Notes: generated by a model not told the origin, from the letters alone. Counted from the first letter of the stretch, positions 18,961 to 29,309 are shown. The stretch: DNA of 64,000 nucleotides from Prochlorococcus sp. AG-409-A19 (GCA_003216155.1 QCJH01000004.1:1-64000), one strand, 5' to 3'. Made by a program: numbers and translations.

Positions 18961-19080
18961 ATGGTTATGAGGTTATTTTTTGCTGCAATGGGCATCGCCT
19001 TTTATCTCGTCATTGTTGCTACAGGAATTGGTGGAGCTTTTGTTCTTAATAAGTTGCTGAGGTCTATCAAGTTGATTTGA
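18961..19080 (+). CDS. petL: PetL-like small subunit of cytochrome b6f
   Basis: A 39-codon ORF giving one hydrophobic helix. The segment from the third Met (position 18988) is 30 residues: MGIAFYLVIVATGIGGAFVL followed by NKLLRSIKLI. This resembles the 32-residue cyanobacterial PetL I remember, including an FY pair early in the helix and the SIKLI C-terminus. PetL is a single-span subunit that stabilises cytochrome b6f in the thylakoid. The start could be 18961, 18967 or 18988; no strong ribosome-binding site decides it. The assignment rests on recalled similarity, so moderate confidence. Confidence 0.6.
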   Translation: MVMRLFFAAMGIAFYLVIVATGIGGAFVLNKLLRSIKLI

Positions 19081-19139
19081 TTTTATGAGCTTGATGCCCT
19101 CTGATTTTTGTGAAAGCTTTTTGGCGGGCTGAATATTTT

Positions 19140-20579
19140 TCAAGCTTCAGAGTTGGTTGATTGGTTCGCTTTTAGTGCAGTTATCATTGCCTCTGCCCCA
19201 ACCACTTCCCCTGTTAGGTCATATACACTTGATCCATTGATTAAGGCTGGAACCATTGTCCCAGGTTTTGTTTGTAGATTAAATATCCCAGGTTGGAGGA
19301 GCACTTCTCCATCAACTTCCGGTGCAAAACGGCTGCATCGTCCTATCATTGCTCCAGTCTCAGGATTTTTCTTTTCTACTAGGACATCAACAACTTTACC
19401 AATCCAATTGCTGTTTAATTTTGCAGCAATTGGTTGTTGGATAGCCATTATTTTGTCTTTACGAGCTTGTGCAACTTGTGGATTAACTTGCTTGCTTAAG
19501 GAATATGCAGGGGTGCCTTCTTCTGAGGAAAAGGTGAAAACTCCAACATGATCAAAATGCTGCTCAGCGATAAAGTTGGCCAAATGTTCGAAATGTTCTT
19601 CTGTCTCCCCAGGGAAGCCCACTATTAAGGTCGTACGCATAACCGCATTTGGCAATTCATTTCGAATTTGATCAAGTAGGAGCTTATTAATATTTGATTG
19701 CCATGGGCGATTCATGGCTTTAAGAACTTCTGGATGGCTATGTTGGAGAGGAAGGTCGAGGTATGGCAGGACATTTTGAACTTCTTTGTATGCTTTAAGA
19801 ACTTCAGTTGTTAGCCCAGTTGGATAGGCATAGTGGACTCTTATCCATGGGATTTCTACTTCTCCAAGTGCGCGCAATAGCTCTGCAAGTTGAGGACGAC
19901 CATAAAGATCTAGTCCATAATTTGTAGTGATCTGACTGATAAGAATTAGTTCTTTAACTCCTTGAGCAGCTAATTGATGAGCTTCAGCAACAATTGATTC
20001 AATTGGCCTACTACGCTGATCCCCTCTTAATTTTGGGATAATGCAAAAAGAACATCTGTAGTCACACCCTTCTGCTACTTTCAAATATGCAACTGCTTCT
20101 CCAGTAGTACGAAAACGAGGTAGATTTTCGTCCCCTAAGAAATTAGGCTTACTACTTACTTGATTAACTCTTTGTCCAGATTCTACTTTGTTTAAGACTT
20201 CTACGATGTGTTGATAATCTCCTGTCCCAACAATTGCTTTGGCTTCAGGGATTGATTCCAGAAGTTCTTCTTTGAAATGCTGAGCTAAGCATCCAGCAAT
20301 GATTAGCTCTTTCCCTTGATCTGCTAGAGCAATGAGCTCGCGAACAGATTCTTCTCTTGCTTCTTGAATAAAACTGCAGGTATTGACTACAACTACGGCA
20401 GCATCTTGTTCATTAGTGCTTACTTGATATCCAGCTTCATCTAGTAAGCCAAGCATGTGCTCAGTATCAACTCGATTTTTTTCGCATCCAAGATGAGTAA
20501 ATGCAACTGAAGGTTTTTCTCTTGTGGCGTCTCCCGACTTGCTTGGCATGCCGGCTGAGGTTAACTCTGGTTCAGGCAT
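19140..20579 (-). CDS. rimO: Ribosomal protein S12 methylthiotransferase RimO
   Basis: A 479-residue radical SAM enzyme that methylthiolates an aspartate of ribosomal protein S12. The order is an N-terminal UPF0004 domain with [21 protein letters not shown] and AGCLAQ cysteines for the auxiliary cluster, then the radical SAM core with [11 protein letters not shown], then a C-terminal TRAM domain. The length is slightly above the E. coli enzyme because of a variable leader (first 22 residues). It is divergent from the VKOR gene. Confidence 0.94.
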   Translation of the reverse strand: MPEPELTSAGMPSKSGDATREKPSVAFTHLGCEKNRVDTEHMLGLLDEAGYQVSTNEQDAAVVVVNTCSFIQEAREESVRELIALADQGKELIIAGCLAQHFKEELLESIPEAKAIVGTGDYQHIVEVLNKVESGQRVNQVSSKPNFLGDENLPRFRTTGEAVAYLKVAEGCDYRCSFCIIPKLRGDQRSRPIESIVAEAHQLAAQGVKELILISQITTNYGLDLYGRPQLAELLRALGEVEIPWIRVHYAYPTGLTTEVLKAYKEVQNVLPYLDLPLQHSHPEVLKAMNRPWQSNINKLLLDQIRNELPNAVMRTTLIVGFPGETEEHFEHLANFIAEQHFDHVGVFTFSSEEGTPAYSLSKQVNPQVAQARKDKIMAIQQPIAAKLNSNWIGKVVDVLVEKKNPETGAMIGRCSRFAPEVDGEVLLQPGIFNLQTKPGTMVPALINGSSVYDLTGEVVGAEAMITALKANQSTNSEA

Positions 20580-20686
20580 GGACGGCAGTTAAATCTTTTG
20601 GGTGAGATAAGGCTTGTGCCCTTAATTACCTTAGAGAGGTAATGGGGTAGAGCACCTGGCAAAATTGCCAAACCTGTTCCATCGAA

Positions 20687-21634
20687 ATGGGCACATCACG
20701 TTTAATAAGTCGACGCCGCCAGGATCAGGGGTCTAAGTGGGCCAGGGTAGCCATGGCTATTCTTGCCACGGTTGGTGCAATTGATACAGGTTCGATAACT
20801 CTTCATCGTTGGGGTTGGTGGGGGCCACTTACTTGCCCAGGAGGCAGTTCAGGCTGTGACAAGGTTCTTAATAGCCCATGGGGAACAATTCTCCAACAAA
20901 ATGGATTTTCAATCCCATTGTCATTTATAGGATTGCTGGCTTATCTAGCAGTTTTGGTGATGGCAATAATTCCTTTATTACCTGGATTGTCAGAAAATAA
21001 AGTAGACCTCTCTAGGCGAACTTGGTGGGGACTATTTGCGGCTTCAAGTGCCATGGCTGCTTTTAGTTCGCTTTTGATGGGGTTAATGATTTTTAAGATC
21101 GAAGCCTTTTGCTTGTTTTGTGTTCTTTCTGCAACTATTTCGATAATTTTATTGCTTTTATCTTTGATTGGAGGAGGCTGGGATGATTTTGGAGAGCTTA
21201 TGTTTAGAGGGGTATTGCTTTCTATTTTTGTTTTGCTTGGCGGATTGATTTGGGCATCTTCTGTAGATCCCAATCGAGCTGAATCATTTTCTTTGGACCA
21301 AGGAGTTCCACCATTGGTTCAGTCAGTGAGCTCTAAAGCCAATATTGCATTAGCCAAGCATCTTTCTCAGAGCGGTGCTGTGATGTACAGCGCTTATTGG
21401 TGCCCTCATTGCCATGACCAAAAGGAATTATTTGGGAAGAATGCAGTTGCTGAGCTTCGTATAGTTGAATGCGCAGAAGATGGTCAAAATAACCAACGAT
21501 CACTTTGCCAACTTAAAGGCATTGAGAGTTACCCAACATGGGAAATCAATGGAGGTTTTGAGTCTGGAGTGAAATCACTTGATAATTTGGCCGATTTAAC
21601 GGGATATAAAGGAATTAGGGACTTCTCTGATTGA
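20687..21634 (+). CDS. VKOR-thioredoxin fusion (disulfide-forming membrane protein)
   Basis: A 315-residue fusion. Residues about 20-190 are the vitamin K epoxide reductase four-helix membrane domain, with loop cysteines in LTCPGGSSGCDKV and the quinone-proximal CLFC motif. Residues about 215-315 are a thioredoxin-like domain with active site YSAYWCPHCHDQKELFG. In cyanobacteria this fusion oxidises lumenal or periplasmic thiols, passing electrons to quinone, and replaces DsbA/DsbB. It is convergent with nadB, three bases apart. Confidence 0.92.
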   Translation: MGTSRLISRRRQDQGSKWARVAMAILATVGAIDTGSITLHRWGWWGPLTCPGGSSGCDKVLNSPWGTILQQNGFSIPLSFIGLLAYLAVLVMAIIPLLPGLSENKVDLSRRTWWGLFAASSAMAAFSSLLMGLMIFKIEAFCLFCVLSATISIILLLLSLIGGGWDDFGELMFRGVLLSIFVLLGGLIWASSVDPNRAESFSLDQGVPPLVQSVSSKANIALAKHLSQSGAVMYSAYWCPHCHDQKELFGKNAVAELRIVECAEDGQNNQRSLCQLKGIESYPTWEINGGFESGVKSLDNLADLTGYKGIRDFSD

Positions 21635-21637
21635 ACC

Positions 21638-23308
21638 TTATTTCTTTACAGGTCTAGTGGAAATATTTTTCCCTATTTGCTGCCTTGAATGACATTCCCA
21701 TTGAGGCAAAGTTGTCTTTGAGTCTGTTCTGAAATGTCCTCCTCTACTTTCTCGGCGAAATAAAGAGGCTTCTAGTAATAAAGAACTAGTTATTTGTCGA
21801 TGATAAAGGTCCAACAAAAGGTTCAGCTCTCGTCGCGTAAGATCATGGAGATAATATGATTTTTGTTTTGGTTGTTGATGCAGAAAGTTCAGTAAGGGTT
21901 GATTTCTAAGACGTTGAAGATCTAGTCGAATTGTTGACAATGCTTTTTGCATTCCTTGAGCAGAGCGATTTACGCCAGCCTCTTGCCAGCAAAGTTCGCG
22001 AAGATTTTCAATTAAATTATTTAGTGAATGAGTATTTTCATTGTTAGTTAGTTCTGCAAAGTAATTTTCAGGTTGTTGTATAGAGGCTGAATTTATAAGC
22101 TTTGGTTGTGGTCCAAGCTCAATAGAAGCCATTTGCCTTGCAAAAACCAGGCATTCCATAAGTGAATTGCTGGCCAGTCGATTTGCACCATGTAATCCTG
22201 TGCAAGCCACTTCCCCCACGGCATAAAGTCCAGGTAGGTTTGTCGCTGCTTCAAGGTTGGTGGCTACTCCCCCCATCCAATAATGGGCTGCAGGAGCTAC
22301 TGGAATTGATTGATTGATTGGATCAATTCCCAGTTCTCTGCAACGTTCAATGATTGTTGGGAAGCGAGCTTCTGCATGTGTCTTCGGTATCCCTTGGAGG
22401 TTTAGCTCAAGGTTCTCTAATCCTTGATGCTGCATCGTTTCAATTAGAGCTCTACTTACTTGGTCTCGCGGAGCAAGGTCGCCTCCTTGTAAATGCTTAA
22501 CAGGACTTATACCTTGAGGGTCTTCTAGTACAGCCCCTTCGCCTCTTAAAGCTTCTGAGAGAAGGAAGCAAGGTGCACCTTTGAGCTTTAAGGCTGTTGG
22601 ATGAAATTGTACGAATTCAAGATCGTCTATTGCTGCGCCTGCTTGCCAAGCAAGAGCTATCCCTTCCCCACAAGCTTGGGGAGGGTTGGTGGTATTTGCA
22701 AATAAATGACCTCCTCCTCCACTTGCGAGCACTACTGCCTTGGCTTTAATCCATTGCATTAAGGGACCATCTAGGACTTGTACACCACAACAGCGATTGT
22801 TCTCAACCAAAAGCTGAGTAACTCGAACGCCACGTTTATGGAAAATATTTGGCCGGTTTTCAACTTGTTCTTGAAGTACTTCAACTAGGGCACGACCTGT
22901 GCGGTCTTTAACATGGAGTACTCTTCGATGACTATGAGCTGCTTCAAGGGTTGTGGACAGTTGATGTCCATCTTGATCAAATGCCATGCCAAGTTCTTTG
23001 AGTCGCTGCACGCAGTAAGGAGCTTGTTTTACTAAAAGGCTTACTGCAGGCAAATCACATAGCCCTACTCCCGCTTTAAGGGTGTCTTCAGCATGGCTTG
23101 CTGCACTATCCTCAGGTCTGGTAACTGCTGCTATTCCACCTTGAGCCCAGCGACTGGAAGATCTTTTGCTGGTATTTCGATTTAATAAAAGGACTCTTAA
23201 CTGTGCAGGTAGCTCAAGGCATGTCATAAGTCCTGCTGCGCCAGCTCCTATGACAATTACATCCCAAGGCCCTGAAGGCATTGAACTAGATAGTGGAGTA
23301 TTGCTCAT
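21638..23308 (-). CDS. nadB: L-aspartate oxidase
   Basis: A 556-residue flavoprotein for the first step of NAD synthesis (aspartate to iminoaspartate). FAD binding is shown by VIVIGAGAAGLMTCLELP, and the NadB/SdhA signature SSSRWAQGGIAAV sits near residue 50. The substrate region FVQFHPTAL, the capping-domain RGEGAVL and APAAHYWMGGVATNL are present, and a succinate-dehydrogenase-like helical C-terminus follows. nadA and nadC are not in the window. The gene is 34 bases downstream of the DUF3120 gene. Confidence 0.93.
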   Translation of the reverse strand: MSNTPLSSSMPSGPWDVIVIGAGAAGLMTCLELPAQLRVLLLNRNTSKRSSSRWAQGGIAAVTRPEDSAASHAEDTLKAGVGLCDLPAVSLLVKQAPYCVQRLKELGMAFDQDGHQLSTTLEAAHSHRRVLHVKDRTGRALVEVLQEQVENRPNIFHKRGVRVTQLLVENNRCCGVQVLDGPLMQWIKAKAVVLASGGGGHLFANTTNPPQACGEGIALAWQAGAAIDDLEFVQFHPTALKLKGAPCFLLSEALRGEGAVLEDPQGISPVKHLQGGDLAPRDQVSRALIETMQHQGLENLELNLQGIPKTHAEARFPTIIERCRELGIDPINQSIPVAPAAHYWMGGVATNLEAATNLPGLYAVGEVACTGLHGANRLASNSLMECLVFARQMASIELGPQPKLINSASIQQPENYFAELTNNENTHSLNNLIENLRELCWQEAGVNRSAQGMQKALSTIRLDLQRLRNQPLLNFLHQQPKQKSYYLHDLTRRELNLLLDLYHRQITSSLLLEASLFRRESRGGHFRTDSKTTLPQWECHSRQQIGKNISTRPVKK

Positions 23309-23342
23309 AAAGTTTTCCCGAAATTCGCTTTAGCAGTTCCTC

Positions 23343-24134
23343 TCAGATCAGTCCACTTAGTTTTGGTTGCAATAAAGCTGTTAATAAGAAAAGTCCATCG
23401 ATCCATAACGTAGTTGTTAGTGCGGCACTTGCTACTAACCAAGGGTTATCTCCATCTATTGATAAGGAAGCCCTATGTTGCATTGCTCGCGCAATAAGAA
23501 CTATTAGGCCTCCTGCAATAAATAGAAGAATCAGGGCTTGTGGGGCAAGTAGTAGTTCTGCTGTTTGATGAAGTATTGCAGGAGCTTTCTGAAGAGGTGC
23601 TTCAACAACTGCAGGCCATTGGTCCATTACTCCCGTGAGAACCATCATGAGATCAGTGAAAGCGGTCCCAACTAAGCAAGCCAGATAAAAACTAGATCCT
23701 ATTCTCCAACGTGTTGTGAGCCCTCCTATAGCAAGAGGTAGAGCAAATGCCTCTATTGGCATGTGCCACATGGGGTGGGCACGCAGCCAACCCCAAAATA
23801 AGCATCCGCCTAGCCAGCTTCCACTTACGCCTACTAAAAGTGATCCGGCCTTAGCCCACTTCTTGCCACCTATTTCGACTAATGAGATTCCTACACCAAG
23901 AATTACTGAAGTAAAAAGGCATGCTGAGAATGGATGAAGACGTACCCATGGAGCTTGCAAAAAAACTGGAAGTACAACCATGGCACTTGACCAGAATTGC
24001 AAGGCTCGAGGATTAGAAAGATAAGCCTTGCGAAAGTCTGAATGATTTTTTTTCGGGAGAGGATTGATCAGGGGTTGTTCTTTTGCAAAGGTTGGACAGT
24101 TAGGGGATTCTGTAGTGATTGAGCTATGGGCCAA
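23343..24134 (-). CDS. DUF3120 integral membrane protein
   Basis: A 263-residue protein with a polar leader of about 45 residues followed by roughly seven hydrophobic helices (for example LQFWSSAMVVLPVFLQAPWV and ACLFTSVILGVGISLV). The conserved-looking loop HPMWHMPIEAFALPLAIGG matches what I recall of the cyanobacterial DUF3120 family. It is conserved in picocyanobacteria and of unknown role. It lies upstream of nadB and divergent from uppP. Confidence 0.78.
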   Translation of the reverse strand: MAHSSITTESPNCPTFAKEQPLINPLPKKNHSDFRKAYLSNPRALQFWSSAMVVLPVFLQAPWVRLHPFSACLFTSVILGVGISLVEIGGKKWAKAGSLLVGVSGSWLGGCLFWGWLRAHPMWHMPIEAFALPLAIGGLTTRWRIGSSFYLACLVGTAFTDLMMVLTGVMDQWPAVVEAPLQKAPAILHQTAELLLAPQALILLFIAGGLIVLIARAMQHRASLSIDGDNPWLVASAALTTTLWIDGLFLLTALLQPKLSGLI

Positions 24135-24252
24135 AACACTTCCCCTGAATTAGAACCAAAGACAAGAAACCTTAGAAGACTTTTGTTGTTTGTTTCCATT
24201 TGGCTTGCGAATTAAACGACTAATGACCTTTTTGCCCTATTGGATGTTCTGA

Positions 24253-25119
24253 ATGATTGACTTTGCCCAACCTTCTCAGCTTCTGCAAGATTGTTGGAGG
24301 TACTTGGTTTTGGGGCTAGTACAAGGGCTGACAGAGTTTTTGCCAATTAGTAGTACTGCTCACTTAAGAGTGGTGCCTATGATTTTTGGCTGGGAAGATC
24401 CTGGTGTTACCAGTATTGCTGTGATCCAACTTGGAAGCATCTTGGCAGTTGTTGCTTATTTCAAAAAGGATCTTGGATCTCTGTTGAAAGGAATTTCATT
24501 CGCGATTCAATTTGGGAAATGGCGAGCCCCAGAGGCTCGATTGGGTTTTGCAATTGTTTTTGGCACTTTCCCAATAGTGATTGCAGGAGCCTCAATCAAG
24601 CTTTTTTGGCAAGGTTATGAGAATTCTTTTTTTCGAAGCATCCCATCTATTGCTTTGGTGTCGATTTTGATGGCTTTTTTATTGGGCTTGGCAGAAAGAA
24701 TTGGTTCTCGAGATAAATCCATTAAGAATGTCAGTGGTATTGACGGCTTCATAGTTGGTTTGGGTCAGATGTTTGCACTTATCCCTGGAGTATCTCGCTC
24801 TGGGATTACTTTCACTGCTTCTCTTCTTGCAGGTTGGAGCAGAGCGGATGGCGCGCGCTTTTCTTTCCTGTTAGGAATACCGGCCATCACACTTGCTGGC
24901 TTGGCAGAACTGAAAGAGGCGCTGCAAAGACCAATTAATGAGGAACTTTTACCTTTGCTAATTGGCATAATTTCGGCGGCTTTTGTTTCTTGGCTGGCTA
25001 TTGATTGGCTTCTTAAGTACCTTCAGCGTAATAGCCTCTGGATCTTTGTTGCTTACAGGTTATGTTTTGGATTTTTGCTTCTGACTTGGTGGTTTAGTTT
25101 TAGAGCAACAATGATTTAA
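24253..25119 (+). CDS. uppP: Undecaprenyl-diphosphatase
   Basis: A 288-residue BacA-family membrane enzyme that recycles undecaprenyl pyrophosphate to the lipid carrier for peptidoglycan and glycan export. Motif 1 is LVQGLTEFLPISSTAHLRV, with the catalytic Glu and Ser. Motif 2 is IPGVSRSGITFTASL, with the Arg-Ser pair. About eight hydrophobic segments are visible. The stop abuts the GTG start of the DUF512 gene with no gap. Confidence 0.95.
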   Translation: MIDFAQPSQLLQDCWRYLVLGLVQGLTEFLPISSTAHLRVVPMIFGWEDPGVTSIAVIQLGSILAVVAYFKKDLGSLLKGISFAIQFGKWRAPEARLGFAIVFGTFPIVIAGASIKLFWQGYENSFFRSIPSIALVSILMAFLLGLAERIGSRDKSIKNVSGIDGFIVGLGQMFALIPGVSRSGITFTASLLAGWSRADGARFSFLLGIPAITLAGLAELKEALQRPINEELLPLLIGIISAAFVSWLAIDWLLKYLQRNSLWIFVAYRLCFGFLLLTWWFSFRATMI

Positions 25120-26520
25120 GTGTTTTCTTTACCTGTGTGGACCGAACCTTCTGCAGGACTGGTTGATTTGGTTAATGATATGAACAGTTCATCTCGACTC
25201 CCATCACCAGCAGTGGTCTCTTCAGTTGAAGAGGGATCTATTGGAGACGAGTTGGGCTTTCAACCAGGTGACAGGCTGATCAGTATTAATGGTGTTCGCC
25301 CAAGAGATTTAATTGATTATCGCTTGCTTGTTGCTGATGATGAGTTGCATTTAGAAGTACTTGATTCGAAAGGTCAGTTTCATAAGGTTGATATTGAAAA
25401 AGAAGATGATGATGGCTTGGGATTAGAGTTTACCGATGCTCTTTTTGATGGACTAAGGCAGTGTAATAATCACTGTTCATTTTGCTTTATAGATCAACAA
25501 CCACCAGGTAAAAGAGACTCGCTTTATTTAAAAGATGATGACTATCGACTGAGCTTTCTCTATGGATCTTATTTGACTCTGACTAATCTCAAGGCATCTG
25601 ATTGGCAAAGAATCGAAGTTCAGAGACTTTCTCCGCTTTTTGTTTCCGTCCACGCTACGAACTCCCTTCTTAGGAGTCAGTTACTTAATAATCCTCACGC
25701 TTTATTTTTGATGGACCAGTTGGATTGGTTCGCTGAGCGCAATTTACAAATTCATGCTCAGGTTGTGGTGTGCCCAGGTTTAAACGATGGAAGGGATTTG
25801 GATAACACATTGAATGATTTGGCTAATTATGGGACTGGAGATTTGCCAACGATTCTTTCAGCTGCTGTTGTCCCTGTGGGATTAACACGTTTTCGGCCTG
25901 GTGGAGATGGGTTAATACCGGTGGATAAAGCTTGTGCAGAAAAAGTTATTGTTCAAGTGGAGCAGCTTCAACAAAAGTTCAAGTCTTATTTGGGATCACG
26001 TTTTGCATGGCTTTCAGATGAGTGGTATCTGATCGCTCAACAACCTCTTCCCTCGAAAAGTAGTTATGAGGATTTCCCTCAAAAGGAAAATGGAGTTGGA
26101 AGTATTCGTTCTTTTTTAAAAGAAATCGAGTTGGCAACCTCTTGTTTGCCAAAGCAGGTTATAGACCCTAGGCGATTTAGTTGGGTAGTTGGTCGATTAG
26201 TTGCTCATGCACTTTTACCTGCTGTAGAACGATTTAATGCAATTGCAGGTGTAGATCTTCGTTTATATGGTTTGCCTAGCCCTTATTGGGGACAAGATCA
26301 AGTTGTGACTGGACTTCTCACTGGTCAAGATTTAGTGCAAGGTTTGGAAGGCGCTGATCTAGGCGATCATTTGCTGCTCCCTTCAGTCATGTTGCGTAAT
26401 GATGAGCCAGTATTTTTAGATGACATGACTTTGGAGGAATTGGTTCAGGCTTTGGCAGTTCCTATAAGCATTGTGCATGGAGCGGATGAAATCGTGGCTG
26501 TTGTGGTGGGAGATGGCTGA
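25120..26520 (+). CDS. DUF512 / TIGR03279 radical-SAM-like Fe-S protein
   Basis: A 466-residue protein of a family described as a cyanobacterial Fe-S oxidoreductase. A PDZ-like domain comes first (GSIGDELGFQPGDRLISING, about residues 40-90). A radical-SAM-like motif follows, CNNHCSFCFIDQQP, with the family-typical RDSLYLKDDDYRLSFLYGSY. The C-terminal part is DUF512. The GTG start at 25120 directly follows the uppP stop. The reaction is unknown. Confidence 0.82.
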   Translation: MFSLPVWTEPSAGLVDLVNDMNSSSRLPSPAVVSSVEEGSIGDELGFQPGDRLISINGVRPRDLIDYRLLVADDELHLEVLDSKGQFHKVDIEKEDDDGLGLEFTDALFDGLRQCNNHCSFCFIDQQPPGKRDSLYLKDDDYRLSFLYGSYLTLTNLKASDWQRIEVQRLSPLFVSVHATNSLLRSQLLNNPHALFLMDQLDWFAERNLQIHAQVVVCPGLNDGRDLDNTLNDLANYGTGDLPTILSAAVVPVGLTRFRPGGDGLIPVDKACAEKVIVQVEQLQQKFKSYLGSRFAWLSDEWYLIAQQPLPSKSSYEDFPQKENGVGSIRSFLKEIELATSCLPKQVIDPRRFSWVVGRLVAHALLPAVERFNAIAGVDLRLYGLPSPYWGQDQVVTGLLTGQDLVQGLEGADLGDHLLLPSVMLRNDEPVFLDDMTLEELVQALAVPISIVHGADEIVAVVVGDG

Positions 26521-26556
26521 GAAATTCCCTAAGCTCCGCGAAGTATTGGAAACCCT

Positions 26557-28311
26557 GTGACCAGGACAACAGCAAGAATCCTTTTCTTCGCAGGACTACT
26601 TGTCCAGGTGGGGCAGGTGGTTTCGGCTAGGAATTTTGATCATCCTGAATTCTTTTCAGGCATTGGTAAAACGATTGCGTTTGAGAAGTCTCGAGTCACT
26701 TCTAGCTCGTCTGACCGAAAGATTCTCCCTAACGCCTTAGATATTAAGGGGAATAGACCAAAAGCAGATATGGACTTATTGAGATCTGCAGCAACAAGCA
26801 TATTGGGAAAGTTCTCAACACTTAAAGCCCCTGCAAACCTTTCTCTTCCAATTGAACCTCCACAAGTAGAAATTAAGGAATTACGCCCTATCAGCTTAGA
26901 TGATGTAGAGCATTTAATAGAAGTTAATAGCCCAAGTATCAAAGTTGCTTCTATTCAAGTTGAGCAGGCAAAATCATTGCTTTTATCAGCCATATCATCA
27001 TGGTATCCAACTATAAACCTTTCAGCGACTGGATTGCCTCAATATCTTGAAGGAGTTCAATTCCGGAATCCGGATTACACTTCAAATACAAAACTCAATT
27101 CACAAACTGGTAAGTATGATCCTGTACCTTATACAAATTCAAGGCAGTGGAGTTCATCAGTTTCAATCAAAGTTCAGTGGGACATTATTGATCCTGCGAG
27201 AGTTCCCCAGATTGCTGCTGCTAGAGATACATTTGAAAAAGCAAAGGCTAGTTATGTAATTACTTTGAGAGACTTAAGATTGAAGGCATTACGACAGTAT
27301 TTTTTGTTGCAGAGAGCTGATGAGGGCGTTAGCATTGGCAAGCAATCAATGCGTTCTTCTTTAGTAAGTTTAAGGGACGCTAAAGCTAGATTTAAGGCAG
27401 GAGTAGCTAGTAAGTTAGAGGTTCTTCAGGCCGAATCGCAGCTTGCCAGGGATAAGCAGCTTTTGACTAAGAAACTTGGTGATCAGAAGATTGCCAGACG
27501 TTCGTTAGCTTCTCTTCTAAATCTGCCACAAGATATTACCCCTACAGCGGCATCGCCAGCTCAAATTTTAGGCTTATGGCAGCCTTCACTTCAAGAGAGC
27601 ATTGCAGCGGCTTATTCTTTTAGAGAAGAGTTGGACCGCTTACTTCTCGATATATCTATTAATAACAGCAATGCGAATAAGGCATTGGCAGCATCGCAAC
27701 CACTTGTGAGCTTGTTTAATACTTATAGTGCTTCAAGAACGCAAGGTCAGGCAGGCATAGCTGAACCTTCGGATATTGAGATGGATGATTATGGTTGGAG
27801 CGCAAGTAATGCGATTGGTTTATCTGCGAGTTGGAATTTATTTGATGGAGGTAGTGCTCGTGCTCTTTATAGATATAACAAACAGAAGGCTAAGGAGAGT
27901 GAATTGCAATTTGCACTTCAAAGGGATGATATAAGACAAGAAGTTGAAGAAAGTTTTTTTAATCTTCAGACTGCAAGCCAAGATATTTCAACCACATCGA
28001 GAGAAGTCCTCGCTTCAAGAGAATCTTTGAGATTGTCACGGTTGAGATTTCAGGCAGGAGTGACTACGCAGCGTGAGGTTGTAAATAGTCAACGTGATTT
28101 AACTCAAGCTGAAGTAAGATATGCTGATTCAATTACTACCTATAACATTTCTTTGGCGCAGCTTCGCCGTCGTACAGGCTTGGACAGTATCAAGGTATGT
28201 AAGGTAAAAGACCTTCCTTCTGCAAAGCTGGAAGCAGATGAGTTTATTGATGTTCCAATTGAGCCATCAGAATTTAAACCAACTTGCCAGGTTGCAATAC
28301 CTGTCTCTTGA
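26557..28311 (+). CDS. tolC: TolC-family outer membrane efflux protein
   Basis: A 584-residue protein with a Sec signal peptide (residues 1-24, cleavage near VVSARN). A spacer follows, and then two OEP repeats of long coiled-coil helices. Typical pieces are SPSIKVASIQVEQAKSLLLS, the beta-strand region, LEVLQAESQLARDKQLLT and the repeat copy REVVNSQRDLTQAEVRYADS. It forms the trimeric outer-membrane channel for multidrug efflux and type I secretion. It is the only TolC candidate in the window. The GTG start is chosen for the signal peptide. Confidence 0.87.
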   Translation: MTRTTARILFFAGLLVQVGQVVSARNFDHPEFFSGIGKTIAFEKSRVTSSSSDRKILPNALDIKGNRPKADMDLLRSAATSILGKFSTLKAPANLSLPIEPPQVEIKELRPISLDDVEHLIEVNSPSIKVASIQVEQAKSLLLSAISSWYPTINLSATGLPQYLEGVQFRNPDYTSNTKLNSQTGKYDPVPYTNSRQWSSSVSIKVQWDIIDPARVPQIAAARDTFEKAKASYVITLRDLRLKALRQYFLLQRADEGVSIGKQSMRSSLVSLRDAKARFKAGVASKLEVLQAESQLARDKQLLTKKLGDQKIARRSLASLLNLPQDITPTAASPAQILGLWQPSLQESIAAAYSFREELDRLLLDISINNSNANKALAASQPLVSLFNTYSASRTQGQAGIAEPSDIEMDDYGWSASNAIGLSASWNLFDGGSARALYRYNKQKAKESELQFALQRDDIRQEVEESFFNLQTASQDISTTSREVLASRESLRLSRLRFQAGVTTQREVVNSQRDLTQAEVRYADSITTYNISLAQLRRRTGLDSIKVCKVKDLPSAKLEADEFIDVPIEPSEFKPTCQVAIPVS

Positions 28312-28314
28312 CGA

Positions 28315-29130
28315 ATGAACTTTGAGACTTTGCCAAAAAACCTTGACTCGTCTCAACTACAAGCAGTCCATCAACTTCTGGATCAAGTTTCTAATCGACA
28401 ACGTCAGGATTTTGGTCAGATAGTTTCGCATGTTAAAGCTGATGGAACTTTGATCACGGATTGCGATAGATGGAGTGATGCCACTATTGTTAAAGGTTTA
28501 TCTGAAATAACTAATTCAGAGGGAGTTTTAAGCGAGGAAGGTTCTCAAAAGGTTCCATATACCTCTGCATATTGGATTGTTGATCCATTGGACGGCACAA
28601 CAAATTTTGCAGCTGGTATTCCCCATTGGGCCATTTCAGTTGCGCGATTTGTTGGAGGTAGGCCTGAGGAGGCTTTTTTGGATGTTCCTGCTTTAAAACA
28701 AAGGATTGTTGCTATTAGAGGTAAGGGAGTTTGGTTGAATGGCAAGCCTATAACTATCGAGACAAGACGTTCCTCTGGTAGTGCTTGTGTCTCTCTTTGT
28801 AGTCGATCTATTCGTGTTCTACAACGCAAGCCCGATAAACCTTTCCCTGGCAAGATTCGTTTACTTGGGGTGGCAAGTTTAAATATGGTAGGTGTTGCAA
28901 TGGGACAAACTGTTGCGGCTTTAGAGGCAACACCAAAAATTTGGGATCTGGCTTCTGCCTGGCTCGTACTTACAGAGCTTATGTGCCCAGTTCACTGGCT
29001 TGGATCGGACCCTTCCAAGCTTCAAGGTGGTCAAGACTTAGCAATGAAAGATTTCCCAGTTTTAATTGCTTCTTCAGTTGATGAATTACAACGTTTGCGT
29101 CCATGGGGTGACGCATTGATTAATAAATAA
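28315..29130 (+). CDS. Inositol-monophosphatase family phosphatase
   Basis: A 271-residue metal-dependent phosphatase of the IMPase/CysQ/HisN fold. The metal-binding signature is WIVDPLDGTTNFAAGIPHWA, the upstream Glu is in VLSEEGSQ, and the C-terminal WDLASAWLVLTE supplies the last Asp. The substrate (inositol phosphate, histidinol phosphate or PAP) cannot be read from the sequence. The gene starts three bases after the TolC-family gene, so it may be cotranscribed. Confidence 0.87.
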   Translation: MNFETLPKNLDSSQLQAVHQLLDQVSNRQRQDFGQIVSHVKADGTLITDCDRWSDATIVKGLSEITNSEGVLSEEGSQKVPYTSAYWIVDPLDGTTNFAAGIPHWAISVARFVGGRPEEAFLDVPALKQRIVAIRGKGVWLNGKPITIETRRSSGSACVSLCSRSIRVLQRKPDKPFPGKIRLLGVASLNMVGVAMGQTVAALEATPKIWDLASAWLVLTELMCPVHWLGSDPSKLQGGQDLAMKDFPVLIASSVDELQRLRPWGDALINK

Positions 29131-29309
29131 GCCTTTTTATTCTCCAAACCGACTTGTTTAAACAGATTGCTGAACCGACTGGCATCAATAATGTATTTGA
29201 TCAATCCTCCTTTTTACATGAGCTTATAACGCTTGCTCAAGATTTGCTTGACTAATTAACTTTCTTGGCTTTATTGGCTACTGTTCTATAGCGTAATAGA
29301 TAACCAAAC

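Noticed and set aside
20580..20686. tRNA-like sequence (GGGGTAGAGCACC) upstream of the VKOR gene
   Set aside because: It resembles a D-arm, but I could not find matching acceptor, anticodon and T-arm pairs around it.
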